DNA from: Gammaproteobacteria bacterium UBA4421
Lineage (GTDB): Bacteria > Pseudomonadota > Gammaproteobacteria > Pseudomonadales > Azotimanducaceae
Direction of reading: 5' to 3'
Assembly: GCA_002389675.1 (NCBI GenBank)
Contig: DGQF01000009.1
Coordinates: forward strand, 130,249 to 156,434
Length of the DNA stretch: 26,186 nucleotides
Shown: positions 1 to 7,108 of the stretch, in pieces
Position numbering within the stretch: position 1 is the stretch's first letter
Layout: the number at the start of each line of letters is the position of its first letter
Translations under genes and position numbers: made by a program
The notes under the pieces: model-generated
What the model was told of the DNA's origin: nothing
Database searches by the model: none
Seen by the model: only the letters and a program-made list of their open reading frames with translations

Positions 1-872
1 TGCCGTGCTCTGTGTTGCTGATAAACGTACAAGCCTTCTACGGAAAAAATAACAAGCCCGAACCACACCAGAGAAAAGCTCACCCAGCGCGCGCTGGACA
101 CCGCCTCTTCAAAATAAAAAACCGCAAGCAATAACGATAATGAGGGCGCTAGATATTGAAAAAAGCCCAGCGTCGTCAGCGGCATCCGAATGGCAGCGCT
201 GGCAAAAAGCACCAACGGCGCCACTGTCACGAGCCCGCCCAAACCCAACTGCAAAGTTTGCTGCAAGTCTCGCTCAACGGCATCGGTAAACCCATATGCA
301 TAGATAAGATAGCCGGCTGCAACAGGCGCTACAATTGCCGTTTCGATACCCAAACCCACAGACGACGGCAGACCCAACTGTTTACGCAGCAACCCATAAA
401 ATCCAAAGGAAAATGCCAGAGTCAATGCCAACCAAGGCAGTTGACCGAGCTTCAACAGCTCAAAAGAAACACCGAGCGCGGCAATAGCCGCTGCAACCCA
501 TTGCCATCGCCGAAGTTTCTCATTCAGAAATAATCCGCCCAACACGATACTGACAAGCGGATTTATGAAATATCCCAAAGCGGTTTCTGCAATGCGACCA
601 CTTTGCACCGCAAAAATAAAAATCAGCCAATTGGTCGCCAACAACAACGAACATAACGCCAGAACTGATATTTGCCTGCGGTCAAGTTGACGCGCTGCGG
701 GCCATTGTCGGGTGATTGTAATTAGGCACAACAACAAAGGGATGGCCCAAACAATTCTATGCGCTAGAACCTCAAGCGGCGCGGCAAAATCAACCCACAT
801 AAAATATACCGGCGCAAAACCCCAAATGGTAAACGCACCGAGCGCAAAACCGGCACCGTTGTTAGTTTGCAA
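1..872 (-). CDS. rarD: RarD-type EamA/DMT family permease (3' end cut off by window edge)
   Basis: A multi-pass inner-membrane permease of the drug/metabolite transporter superfamily, RarD branch; the substrate is not known. The reading frame stays open for 290 codons to the window edge, and RarD proteins are about 295-300 residues, so only a few C-terminal residues are missing. Near the N-terminus there is FALGAFTIWGFAPVYF, matching the RarD signature, and towards the C-terminus LGFFQYLAPSLSLLLAV followed by FYFEE, again typical. No ATG or GTG precedes the first membrane segment. The only start between the in-frame stop and the conserved region is TTG at 870-872, giving a protein beginning MQTNNGAGF. 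The start lies 11 bases after the gloB stop, so the two genes are probably co-transcribed. Family assignment is secure; the exact start and substrate are not. Confidence 0.85.
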   Translation of the reverse strand, partial: MQTNNGAGFALGAFTIWGFAPVYFMWVDFAAPLEVLAHRIVWAIPLLLCLITITRQWPAARQLDRRQISVLALCSLLLATNWLIFIFAVQSGRIAETALGYFINPLVSIVLGGLFLNEKLRRWQWVAAAIAALGVSFELLKLGQLPWLALTLAFSFGFYGLLRKQLGLPSSVGLGIETAIVAPVAAGYLIYAYGFTDAVERDLQQTLQLGLGGLVTVAPLVLFASAAIRMPLTTLGFFQYLAPSLSLLLAVFYFEEAVSSARWVSFSLVWFGLVIFSVEGLYVYQQHRAR

Positions 873-883
873 ACTAACTGTAC

Positions 884-1651
884 TTAAAAATGGTCTTTAC
901 GCTTGCGTGTTTCCGCAAATACGGCGACCGGATCAGCACCGACCAAATTGAGGTTTTTTTGCAACGAGAGGCTATCCACGCGCAGAAACGGGTTTGTTGC
1001 TCGCTCTAGCGCCATCGTCGTAGGCACGGTCGGTACACCCCGCGCCCGCAACGCTTCGATTTGCGCAACTCTGGACACCAGAGCTGGATTGTCAGGTTCA
1101 ACACTCAACGCAAAAGCCGCGTTGGCTTGAGTGTATTCATGTGCGCAAAAAATCTGCGTATCGTCAGGCAACGCAAGCAACTTCTCTAAACTCGACCACA
1201 TTTGTGGTGCGGACCCTTCGAACAACCTGCCGCACCCCAACGCAAATAAAGTATCCCCAACAAACGCCATCCCCTCATCTGGGAAATAAAAAGCGATATG
1301 CCCGCTCGTATGCCCTGGCACCTCAAAAATTTGTGCGTAAGTCTCACCGAACTCAAATCTGTCTGCGTCCCTCACTCGAGAGTCAATACCTGGTATTCGT
1401 GCTGCGTCATTTTCAGCACCCACAACCGTACACCCCCACTGTTTTTTTAACGCCTCATTGCCGCCGGCATGGTCAAAATGATGGTGGGTGTTGAGAATGT
1501 GTGTCAAACGCCAACCTTTGGCCGCCAAAGCATCGTTGATCGGGCCCACCTCTGGCGTATCAATGGTGGCAGTGAATTTGCTGATCGGCTCGTGGATCAG
1601 AAAACCATAATTGTCCTCTAAGCACGCAATTTGATGCACTTCTAACGCCAT
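884..1651 (-). CDS. gloB: Hydroxyacylglutathione hydrolase (glyoxalase II)
   Basis: Hydrolyses S-D-lactoylglutathione to D-lactate and glutathione, the second step of cytoplasmic methylglyoxal detoxification. It is a 255-residue metallo-beta-lactamase-fold protein, the usual GloB length. The binuclear metal motif THHHFDH is at residues 55-61. The other ligands are visible as the His in VPGHTSGH, the Asp in FVGDTLF and the His in FCAHEYT. The C-terminal substrate-binding part has the usual RxxKD-like ending (RKRKDHF). A longer version would start at TTG 1657, but ATG at 1651 has an AGG ribosome site eight bases upstream and gives MALEVHQIACLEDNYG, the normal GloB N-terminus. Divergent from tesB and followed closely by rarD. 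Confidence 0.95.
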   Translation of the reverse strand: MALEVHQIACLEDNYGFLIHEPISKFTATIDTPEVGPINDALAAKGWRLTHILNTHHHFDHAGGNEALKKQWGCTVVGAENDAARIPGIDSRVRDADRFEFGETYAQIFEVPGHTSGHIAFYFPDEGMAFVGDTLFALGCGRLFEGSAPQMWSSLEKLLALPDDTQIFCAHEYTQANAAFALSVEPDNPALVSRVAQIEALRARGVPTVPTTMALERATNPFLRVDSLSLQKNLNLVGADPVAVFAETRKRKDHF

Positions 1652-1767
1652 AACCAAAACCTTTTATCAATCACAATACCGCAAGCGGGTAATTTCGAGG
1701 AAAAACTGATCTGCGATCCTCTACAATACCTATTGTGCCAAATACTCAGCAATGTAACAGTGCTTAT
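1652..1767. promoter_or_regulatory. Divergent gloB/tesB intergenic region
   Basis: This gap must hold the promoters of two divergent genes. On the plus strand TACAAT at 1722-1727 is a reasonable -10 box for tesB, about 40 bases before its ATG, but there is no good -35 at the expected distance. An eight-base direct repeat (ACAATACC) occurs at 1673-1680 and 1723-1730, exactly 50 bases apart. No convincing operator or riboswitch is visible. Promoter calls here are tentative. Confidence 0.3.
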
Positions 1768-2664
1768 ATGAATCCCGTTCTTCAAGAAATTCTTAACATT
1801 CTCAATGTTGAAACCATCGAACAAAATCTCTACCGGGGCCAGAACCATAATTCTGAGCATGTTTTTGGCGGGCAAGTTCTCGCGCAAGCGCTCGCTTCTG
1901 CTTATCGTACAGTTGAAGCACCTCACCAACTGCACTCCATGCACGCGTATTTCCTTCGCGCCGGTGACTGGCAAGTACCTATTTTGTATGAAGTAGATCG
2001 TATCCGCGACGGCCGTTCTTTCAGTACACGTCGTGTTGCAGCGATTCAGCACGGCAGAGCAATCTTCACCTTGGCATGTTCTTGGCAGAAGCACGAAGAG
2101 GGTCAGACACACTCACAGCCCATGCCCGATGTACCACCACCTGAGTCTTTGCGCAGCGATTTGGAAGCCTACAAAGCCATGGCCCTAGAAAGACCGGAGA
2201 TTGCGCGTTTTGCCTTTCGCTTTGAAGCAATCGATTCTCGTCAGGTTGAACGCATACTGATGACAGACACCGAAGAACACCCTCCCTTCAAACATACCTG
2301 GCTCAAAACTCGGAACGCGCTGCCGGACAATCCCGAGATTCATATTGCACTTTTAGCCTACATGTCAGACTTAGATTTCATGTCTACCGCGATGCTACCT
2401 CATGGGCGCAATACCATGCGAGACACAATCCGCGGTGCCAGCCTTGATCACAGTCTATGGTTTCACCGACCGTTTCGAGCCGACGAATGGTTACTATTTG
2501 CTAAAGAATCTCCAAACGCCAGCGGCGCACGAGGTTTTGTCAGGGGGCACTTTTTCAACCGACAGGGCGATCTGGTGGCAACAGCCGCTCAAGAAGCCCT
2601 TATCAGGCCTATCGGCAACGCGCGAGACACTCTGCTTGACAAAACATCCGAGTTTGAACGCTAA
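1768..2664 (+). CDS. tesB: Acyl-CoA thioesterase II
   Basis: Cytoplasmic double-hotdog thioesterase that hydrolyses medium- and long-chain acyl-CoA to free fatty acid and CoA. The 298-residue product aligns along its length with E. coli TesB (286 residues): N-terminal LYRGQ and VFGGQVLAQAL, then FLRAGD, RDGRSF, RRVAAIQHG, and C-terminal SLDHSLWFHRPF and ARGFVRG. The catalytic triad of E. coli TesB is Asp204, Thr228 and Gln278. Here the Asp is in MSDLDF, the Gln is in AAQEALIRP, and the Thr position is Ser (GASLDHS), a change common in the family. A GTG at 1735 would add 11 residues, but ATG at 1768 reproduces the family N-terminus. The ribosome site is weak. It fits the acyl-CoA-metabolising genes further right. 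Confidence 0.93.
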   Translation: MNPVLQEILNILNVETIEQNLYRGQNHNSEHVFGGQVLAQALASAYRTVEAPHQLHSMHAYFLRAGDWQVPILYEVDRIRDGRSFSTRRVAAIQHGRAIFTLACSWQKHEEGQTHSQPMPDVPPPESLRSDLEAYKAMALERPEIARFAFRFEAIDSRQVERILMTDTEEHPPFKHTWLKTRNALPDNPEIHIALLAYMSDLDFMSTAMLPHGRNTMRDTIRGASLDHSLWFHRPFRADEWLLFAKESPNASGARGFVRGHFFNRQGDLVATAAQEALIRPIGNARDTLLDKTSEFER

Positions 2665-2702
2665 CAAGAACCGGGCGGTCCCTGCCTTTAGCCGGCATTC
2701 TC

Positions 2703-3260
2703 TTACTGCTGGTCTTGCCGCAGCAAATTGTCGATAAGCTGCGCCGGATCAGCGCAGGACAGCAGCCTTGTACGCTGCTCGAGACTTAAGAATTCTTCTG
2801 CAACAACAAAATCCAGAAAAGCTTCCAACTGGTCGTAATAACCTTCAACATTCAACAGCCCAATCGATTTTCGATGAATACCTAACTGGGACCAAGTCCA
2901 GACTTCGAAACATTCTTCCAGACTGCCAATCCCACCGGGCAACACCACAAAACACTTCGACAACGCAGCCATTTGTGCCTTGCGCTCATGCATCGACTCG
3001 ACAATGCGCAACTCCGTCAATCCCCGATGGGCGACCTCCATGCGCTCGATTGACTTTGGGAGAATGCCGATCACTCGGCCGCCACTTTGCAAAGCACCTT
3101 CGGCAGCTGCATTCATTAAACCGACCGACGCACCACCGTATACCACGCCATAACCCCGGCTGGCGATTTCTACGCCGAGCTCATGAGCCGCCTGTGCATA
3201 AGCTGGCAATCGCCCCTCACTTGAGCCTGCGAAAATGCAGATATTTGACGCGTCAGTCAC
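2703..3260 (-). CDS. LOG family protein (TIGR00730-type Rossmann-fold nucleotide-binding protein)
   Basis: A 185-residue protein of the LOG family, historically mislabelled lysine decarboxylase. Characterised members are cytokinin riboside 5'-monophosphate phosphoribohydrolases that cleave nucleoside monophosphates to free base and ribose 5-phosphate; the role in gammaproteobacteria is not settled. The nucleotide-binding segments are YGGASVGLMN near residue 42 and the family hallmark PGGIGSLEE near residue 109, the usual PGGxGTxxE with Ser for Thr. The start is GTG at 3260, placed directly after the TAA of the upstream SDR, so translation is probably coupled. Last gene of a four-gene minus-strand run and convergent with tesB. 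Family call is firm; substrate is inferred. Confidence 0.9.
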   Translation of the reverse strand: MTDASNICIFAGSSEGRLPAYAQAAHELGVEIASRGYGVVYGGASVGLMNAAAEGALQSGGRVIGILPKSIERMEVAHRGLTELRIVESMHERKAQMAALSKCFVVLPGGIGSLEECFEVWTWSQLGIHRKSIGLLNVEGYYDQLEAFLDFVVAEEFLSLEQRTRLLSCADPAQLIDNLLRQDQQ

Positions 3261-4031
3261 TTAACGCATGGCTCCGGGCATACCACCATCAATTACAATT
3301 GTCTGACCCGATATAGACATCGACAAAACAAAAGACAAAACCTGTTGGGCTATATCGCTGGCTTGACCCACTCGACCCAAAACAGCCTGCCGCCGCGCCC
3401 CGCGTGCGACTGCTTCCGGCAAGCGGTTGGCCATCCGAGTCGCCTCGACCAGTCCTGGCGCAATGCAGTTCACCGCGACTTCAGGTGCTAGCGCCACCGC
3501 CAAACATCGGGTGAGGTGGTTCAAACCTGCTTTGCTGGAAGAATAGGCAATGCTGCTGCTACCAGGGCTAATACCCCCTGCTGAGGAAATATTTACAATA
3601 TGCCCCTGCCCGCTCGCCTTAAGCAACGGCGCCGCCGCACGCGCCAGCAAAAAAGGACCGCGCAAATTTGTTTCCATTACCCGGTCCCATAAATCGGGAG
3701 TGAGTGCCTGCAAATCTGGGAAAGGTATGCCGACGTTCCAAGCGGCATTGTTAACCAATATATCCAAGCGCCCATGTCGCTGCGCAACATCAGCGATGCA
3801 AGCGTCAATGGCCTCAGGATCGCGTTGATCCAACTGTATTTTCTCAGCGCATCCCCCAGCTTGAGCAATAGACTCAACCACTTGCTCTGCTAACGACTCG
3901 GCACCAACGTAAGTGATCACCACCGTCGCACCGGCGTCCGCAAGGCCCGCGGCAATTGCACCACCAATGTCACCCGATCCGCCGGTGATTAAAGCAACTT
4001 TGTCACCTAACCCACGGATTTCAGGCATCAT
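3261..4031 (-). CDS. Short-chain dehydrogenase/reductase (FabG-like SDR)
   Basis: Classical SDR oxidoreductase of 256 residues using NAD(H) or NADP(H); the substrate cannot be read from the sequence. The cofactor glycine motif is TGGSGDIG near residues 16-23, the structural NNAA motif follows in the middle, the catalytic Ser lies in NISSAGG, and the YxxxK pair is in AYSSSKAG. The C-terminal part has the usual CIAPG and VIDGGMPG. No acidic residue sits at the end of beta-2 (VITYVGAESLA), which would suit NADP rather than NAD, as an inference. Start is the first of two consecutive ATG codons; the ribosome site is weak. It is 45 bases downstream of the peroxiredoxin gene and abuts the LOG gene, so it sits inside an operon. 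Confidence 0.9.
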   Translation of the reverse strand: MMPEIRGLGDKVALITGGSGDIGGAIAAGLADAGATVVITYVGAESLAEQVVESIAQAGGCAEKIQLDQRDPEAIDACIADVAQRHGRLDILVNNAAWNVGIPFPDLQALTPDLWDRVMETNLRGPFLLARAAAPLLKASGQGHIVNISSAGGISPGSSSIAYSSSKAGLNHLTRCLAVALAPEVAVNCIAPGLVEATRMANRLPEAVARGARRQAVLGRVGQASDIAQQVLSFVLSMSISGQTIVIDGGMPGAMR

Positions 4032-4076
4032 GCCGGCCCGATTCGCATCGTTTGTATTGATTAACCAACGTCAAAC

Positions 4077-4556
4077 CTAAAGTGAGGCTAAAATAGCTTC
4101 TGCAGCACTCACATCCAGCTGACCGGGCGCCTCAACAGCCAACTTTGTCACCTTGCCATCGTCTACCACCATCGCGTAACGCTGCGAACGCACGCCCAGG
4201 CCAAATCCACTGCCATCCATTTCAAGCCCGATTGCCTTGGTGAAGTCGCCATTACCATCGCCGACCATCAGCAAGGCTTCGGCGTTTGCACCTGCTCCCC
4301 AAGCGCCCATGACAAACGCATCATTCACCGAGAGACAAATAATACTATCAACGCCTTTGGCTAGTATTTCATCTGCATTAACAACGTAACCCGGCAGATG
4401 CGCCTGTGAACAGGTTGGCGTAAACGCGCCCGGGACGGCAAACAAGACAACCTTTTTCCCAGCAAACAGGTCTTGTGTCGTGACCGGCGCGGGCCGTCCG
4501 TCCTGCATGGTATGTAGCGTTGCCGCAGGTAAATTTTCGCCTTCTTGAATGGTCAT
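4077..4556 (-). CDS. Prx5-type peroxiredoxin
   Basis: A 159-residue thiol peroxidase of the AhpC/TSA superfamily, Prx5 branch, which reduces hydrogen peroxide and organic hydroperoxides using glutathione/glutaredoxin or thioredoxin. The active site PGAFTPTCS places the peroxidatic Cys at residue 49 with Thr46 before it. The conserved Arg is in RSQRYAMVV. The length and the IICLSVNDAFVMGAWG segment are typical of bacterial Prx5. The start is supported by a very good ribosome site (AAGGA, seven bases before ATG). It follows the NUDIX gene by 59 bases and precedes the SDR by 45, so all four minus-strand genes may be one transcript. No fused glutaredoxin domain is present. Confidence 0.94.
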   Translation of the reverse strand: MTIQEGENLPAATLHTMQDGRPAPVTTQDLFAGKKVVLFAVPGAFTPTCSQAHLPGYVVNADEILAKGVDSIICLSVNDAFVMGAWGAGANAEALLMVGDGNGDFTKAIGLEMDGSGFGLGVRSQRYAMVVDDGKVTKLAVEAPGQLDVSAAEAILASL

Positions 4557-4615
4557 ATTTTTTCCTTTTTATGCATTGAAACTATTCTATCCGTTGCCGG
4601 TCTCTCTTGCTGCGG

Positions 4616-5275
4616 TTATCGCCATGCAAATTCGGGTTGCTCAAAATGTGCCACTCGAATCTCCCGGCCTACCAGACAAACTTGCGCAAACTGGTAGAGC
4701 AACGCCGCCGTCGGTGCAGCAATATAATCTTCTCCGACAGGCATGCGCAATATCGGATGTTCACTTGTCGCTGCCTTATCCAGCAATGGCGCATCGTCAC
4801 GCAGAAATTCACGCAGTGGAATACGATGAATACTGGCGACCTCATCAGGATTGGGACTAGCCATCAGGCGGGCACCCCCCCACACGACTACGGGTGTCAT
4901 GGCAAATCCAGATCGGGTCATAAAATCGTCTAGGACACCAAGTACCCGAGCTTCGCTTAGATTTACACCGACCTCCTCATGCATTTCTCGGAGCGCGGTT
5001 TGAGTATAGGTTTCTCCGGGATCGACCCGCCCGCCGGGCAAGGCCCATTGCCCAGGGTGGTGCCGCAACGCGGCCGACCGACGAGTTAGGATCAGCGCCG
5101 CCTCCGACGACCAATGATCGGTTTGCACAAAACCTGGCAGATCGGCACCGGGGCCAACGTCCGTCACAACGAGCGCCACCGCGGCACGGCGCAACGACGC
5201 ATCGTTGTTTGAACGGACCTGAAATTGTTGTAAATGATTTTGAATTTGTTGTCTTAACGCATCGTCACAAATCAT
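4616..5275 (-). CDS. NUDIX hydrolase, NudL/CoA pyrophosphatase-like
   Basis: A 219-residue NUDIX pyrophosphohydrolase. The Nudix box GX5EX7REUXEEXGU is perfect at residues 82-104 (Gly82, Glu88, Arg96, Glu97, Glu100, Glu101). Just before it, LTRRSAALRHHPGQWALPGG resembles the extra motif that marks coenzyme A pyrophosphatases (LLTxRxxxLRxHxGQVxFPGG). CoA or an acyl-CoA is therefore a likely substrate, giving 4'-phosphopantetheine and 3',5'-ADP, but this is inference. ATG at 5275 is preferred over TTG at 5278 because of a GGAC ribosome-like site. First gene of the NUDIX-peroxiredoxin-SDR-LOG run, divergent from the permease at 5329. A CoA hydrolase suits the acyl-CoA enzymes nearby. Confidence 0.85.
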   Translation of the reverse strand: MICDDALRQQIQNHLQQFQVRSNNDASLRRAAVALVVTDVGPGADLPGFVQTDHWSSEAALILTRRSAALRHHPGQWALPGGRVDPGETYTQTALREMHEEVGVNLSEARVLGVLDDFMTRSGFAMTPVVVWGGARLMASPNPDEVASIHRIPLREFLRDDAPLLDKAATSEHPILRMPVGEDYIAAPTAALLYQFAQVCLVGREIRVAHFEQPEFAWR

Positions 5276-5328
5276 CAAAAGTCCGTCACGGTTAACCGGT
5301 TGGCCACTCTAGCGGGTATAGTCCAAGC
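5276..5328. promoter_or_regulatory. Short divergent promoter region (NUDIX / EamA)
   Basis: Only 53 bases separate the two divergent starts. TATAGT at 5317-5322 resembles a -10 box for the plus-strand permease, which would place transcription at or within a base or two of its ATG at 5329; no ribosome site is seen, consistent with a leaderless message. The best upstream hexamer (TTAACC, 5292-5297) is a weak -35 with a 19-base spacer. The call is tentative. Confidence 0.3.
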
Positions 5329-6207
5329 ATGGAAGCAAACCGCTCGGATGAGACAAAAGCAATGGGCTACGCACTGGCCGCTGTGCTGCTGTGGTCAACG
5401 GTTGCTGTTGGTTTTAAGTTGGGTCTGGCACAAATGACCATCGCCCAGCTGCTCCTACTGGGCACCAGCATTTCATGGCTGATTTTCTTGTTGTATTGCA
5501 CCGTGAGCAAACAATGGGCCTTGGCCGGCGGCGATCGGTGTTGGATTGTTGTGTTGGGCCTGATCAATCCATTTGCCTACTACTTCTTGTTGTTCGGCGC
5601 CTATGACCGTCTCCCCGCGCACATCGCCCAACCTTTGAACTATACCTGGGCAATCACATTGGCGGTGCTGGCGATCCCTATTCTCAAACAACCGCTCACC
5701 CGCAAAATGATGTCAGGAATGATCGTCTCTTATTTCGGGGTTGTGGTCCTACTCATGACCAGCGCATCAGCTGAAACTACCAAATGGAACGGTTTAGGCC
5801 TTACCTTTGCGCTTTTAAGCACCTTATTGTGGGCCACCTACTGGCTGATCAATACCCGCATCTCCAGCCCTCCAGCCCCTATTATGTTCTGGAGCTTCAG
5901 CGTCGCTCTACCAGGTATCGCTTTGGTTTGCTGGCTCGGTCCCGGATTTCCCCATTTATCAGCGAAAACCCTCGCCTACGGTGCTTGGGTTGGCTGTATC
6001 GAAATGGGATTCACCTTCTTGCTTTGGCAACGCGCCCTGCGGTTAACCCAACACGCCGCGCGCCTGGGCCAACTGATTTTTCTATCTCCGTTTATCTCGC
6101 TGCTGCTGATGCAAAATATCCTAGAAGAACCCATCAACGTCTGGACGTTTGCGGCACTTGGACTCATCGTGGTGGGTGTCAGAATTGCCCGCCCACCACT
6201 AAAATGA
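5329..6207 (+). CDS. EamA family (DMT) permease
   Basis: An inner-membrane transporter of 292 residues with two EamA repeats (about residues 11-144 and 154-288) and roughly ten membrane helices. The opening GYALAAVLLWSTVAVGFKLG and the motif PLNYTWAITLAVLAIPILKQ at the end of repeat 1 are characteristic; repeat 2 begins GLGLTFALLSTLLWATYWL and ends with EEPINVWTFAALGLIVVGV. The substrate is unknown; relatives export amino acids or metabolites. It is only distantly similar to the RarD-type protein at the left edge. Start is the ATG at 5329, which has no Shine-Dalgarno sequence. Convergent with the crotonase gene, with only 19 bases between stops and no terminator hairpin. Confidence 0.9.
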   Translation: MEANRSDETKAMGYALAAVLLWSTVAVGFKLGLAQMTIAQLLLLGTSISWLIFLLYCTVSKQWALAGGDRCWIVVLGLINPFAYYFLLFGAYDRLPAHIAQPLNYTWAITLAVLAIPILKQPLTRKMMSGMIVSYFGVVVLLMTSASAETTKWNGLGLTFALLSTLLWATYWLINTRISSPPAPIMFWSFSVALPGIALVCWLGPGFPHLSAKTLAYGAWVGCIEMGFTFLLWQRALRLTQHAARLGQLIFLSPFISLLLMQNILEEPINVWTFAALGLIVVGVRIARPPLK

Positions 6208-6226
6208 GACTGGCGGCAGAATCTCT

Positions 6227-7015
6227 CTAGGCGCCTTTGAACTCAGGCTTACGCTTGTTAAGAAAGGCGTTGACGCCTTCCTGACCATCTGCGGAGCCTA
6301 TTAAACCGGCAATCGCTCGAGCCTCCAGTTCCATCTGCGTCTCTAGGCTCTGGTCAAAGCTGCTATTTAGAAGTGCCTTTACCTGACCAAATGCTTGGGT
6401 TGGACCCCGCGCAATTTTCTGCGCCAAAGCCGAAGTCGCCGACATGAGTTCCTCGTCTGCCACAACCTGATTCACAACCCCCCAATCTAATGCCTCCTGT
6501 GATTTGAGGAGTCGATTAGTCAGCATCAATTCGCGCGCACGACGGTCACCTATTTTGCGCGGCATGAAGTAGGTGGAGCTGCCATCTGGAGATAGCCCCG
6601 CAGCCGTATACGCCATCGTATACACGGCACTTTCAGCTGAAATAACCAAATCGCACATCATCACCATGGAGAATCCGGCACCGGCGGCCGTTCCGTTAAT
6701 TGCGCCAATGACCGGCGCTGCATTTCGCGTCAATCTTGAAATCGCCAAATGGAGATCACCCGTCATTTGCAGAATCATGGACCGTGCGCCCTCACCAGCA
6801 GCTTCAAAGGCCGCCAAATCACCACCTGCACAAAACATTTTACCGGTTCCCGTTAAAACAACCGCACGGACACTTGCGTCAGCTTCAATCTTCAACGAGA
6901 CCGCATTTAGCTCTTTGGCACAAAGGGGCGACATCGCATTGGCTGCCTCCGGCCGATTAAAGGTGACGGTGGCGACTCCGTCGTTGACCTCATACAACAA
7001 GGTTTGGTAGCTCAA
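6227..7015 (-). CDS. Crotonase-superfamily enoyl-CoA isomerase (PaaG-like)
   Basis: A 262-residue crotonase-fold enzyme acting on enoyl-CoA esters. The oxyanion hole is formed by FCAGGD (residues 61-66) and by the GTAAGAGFS loop (108-116). True enoyl-CoA hydratases use two Glu, one in GGGCE and one in QPE; here these positions are Ser and Thr. Instead it has GLSPDGSSTYFMPR with Asp144 where PaaG-type delta3/delta2-enoyl-CoA isomerases carry their catalytic Asp. Isomerisation of a double bond is therefore more likely than hydration, as an inference from residues. The start is TTG at 7013-7015, supported by GGAG six bases upstream and by agreement with family N-termini. Divergent from the acyl-CoA dehydrogenase operon, probably the same pathway. 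Confidence 0.9.
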   Translation of the reverse strand: MSYQTLLYEVNDGVATVTFNRPEAANAMSPLCAKELNAVSLKIEADASVRAVVLTGTGKMFCAGGDLAAFEAAGEGARSMILQMTGDLHLAISRLTRNAAPVIGAINGTAAGAGFSMVMMCDLVISAESAVYTMAYTAAGLSPDGSSTYFMPRKIGDRRARELMLTNRLLKSQEALDWGVVNQVVADEELMSATSALAQKIARGPTQAFGQVKALLNSSFDQSLETQMELEARAIAGLIGSADGQEGVNAFLNKRKPEFKGA

Positions 7016-7108
7016 ATTATTCTCCAGGTTGGGTTGGGTTGATTTACATGCCGTAACTTAACATGTCAGCGCCTGCTTCTTAACTTAACCAGATCAAACC
7101 GGTAAACT
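7016..7108. promoter_or_regulatory. Divergent control region with repeated TAACTTAAC motif
   Basis: The region between the isomerase and the dehydrogenase operon contains the nine-base direct repeat TAACTTAAC at 7054-7062 and 7081-7089 (27 bases apart). ACATG at 7046-7050 and CATGT at 7062-7066 form a five-base inverted repeat around the first copy. This is a plausible place for a fatty-acid or TetR-type regulator, but I cannot match it to a known operator. No clear -35/-10 pair is visible. Confidence 0.3.

Noticed and set aside
156..533. Plus-strand frame of 125 codons at the left edge
   Set aside because: It lies entirely opposite the RarD-type permease, whose minus-strand frame shows clear family motifs; the plus frame is rich in Gln, Arg and His, typical of a shadow.
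1642..2112. A 156-codon minus-strand frame opposite tesB
   Set aside because: It is the antisense shadow of the well-supported tesB gene and begins inside gloB.
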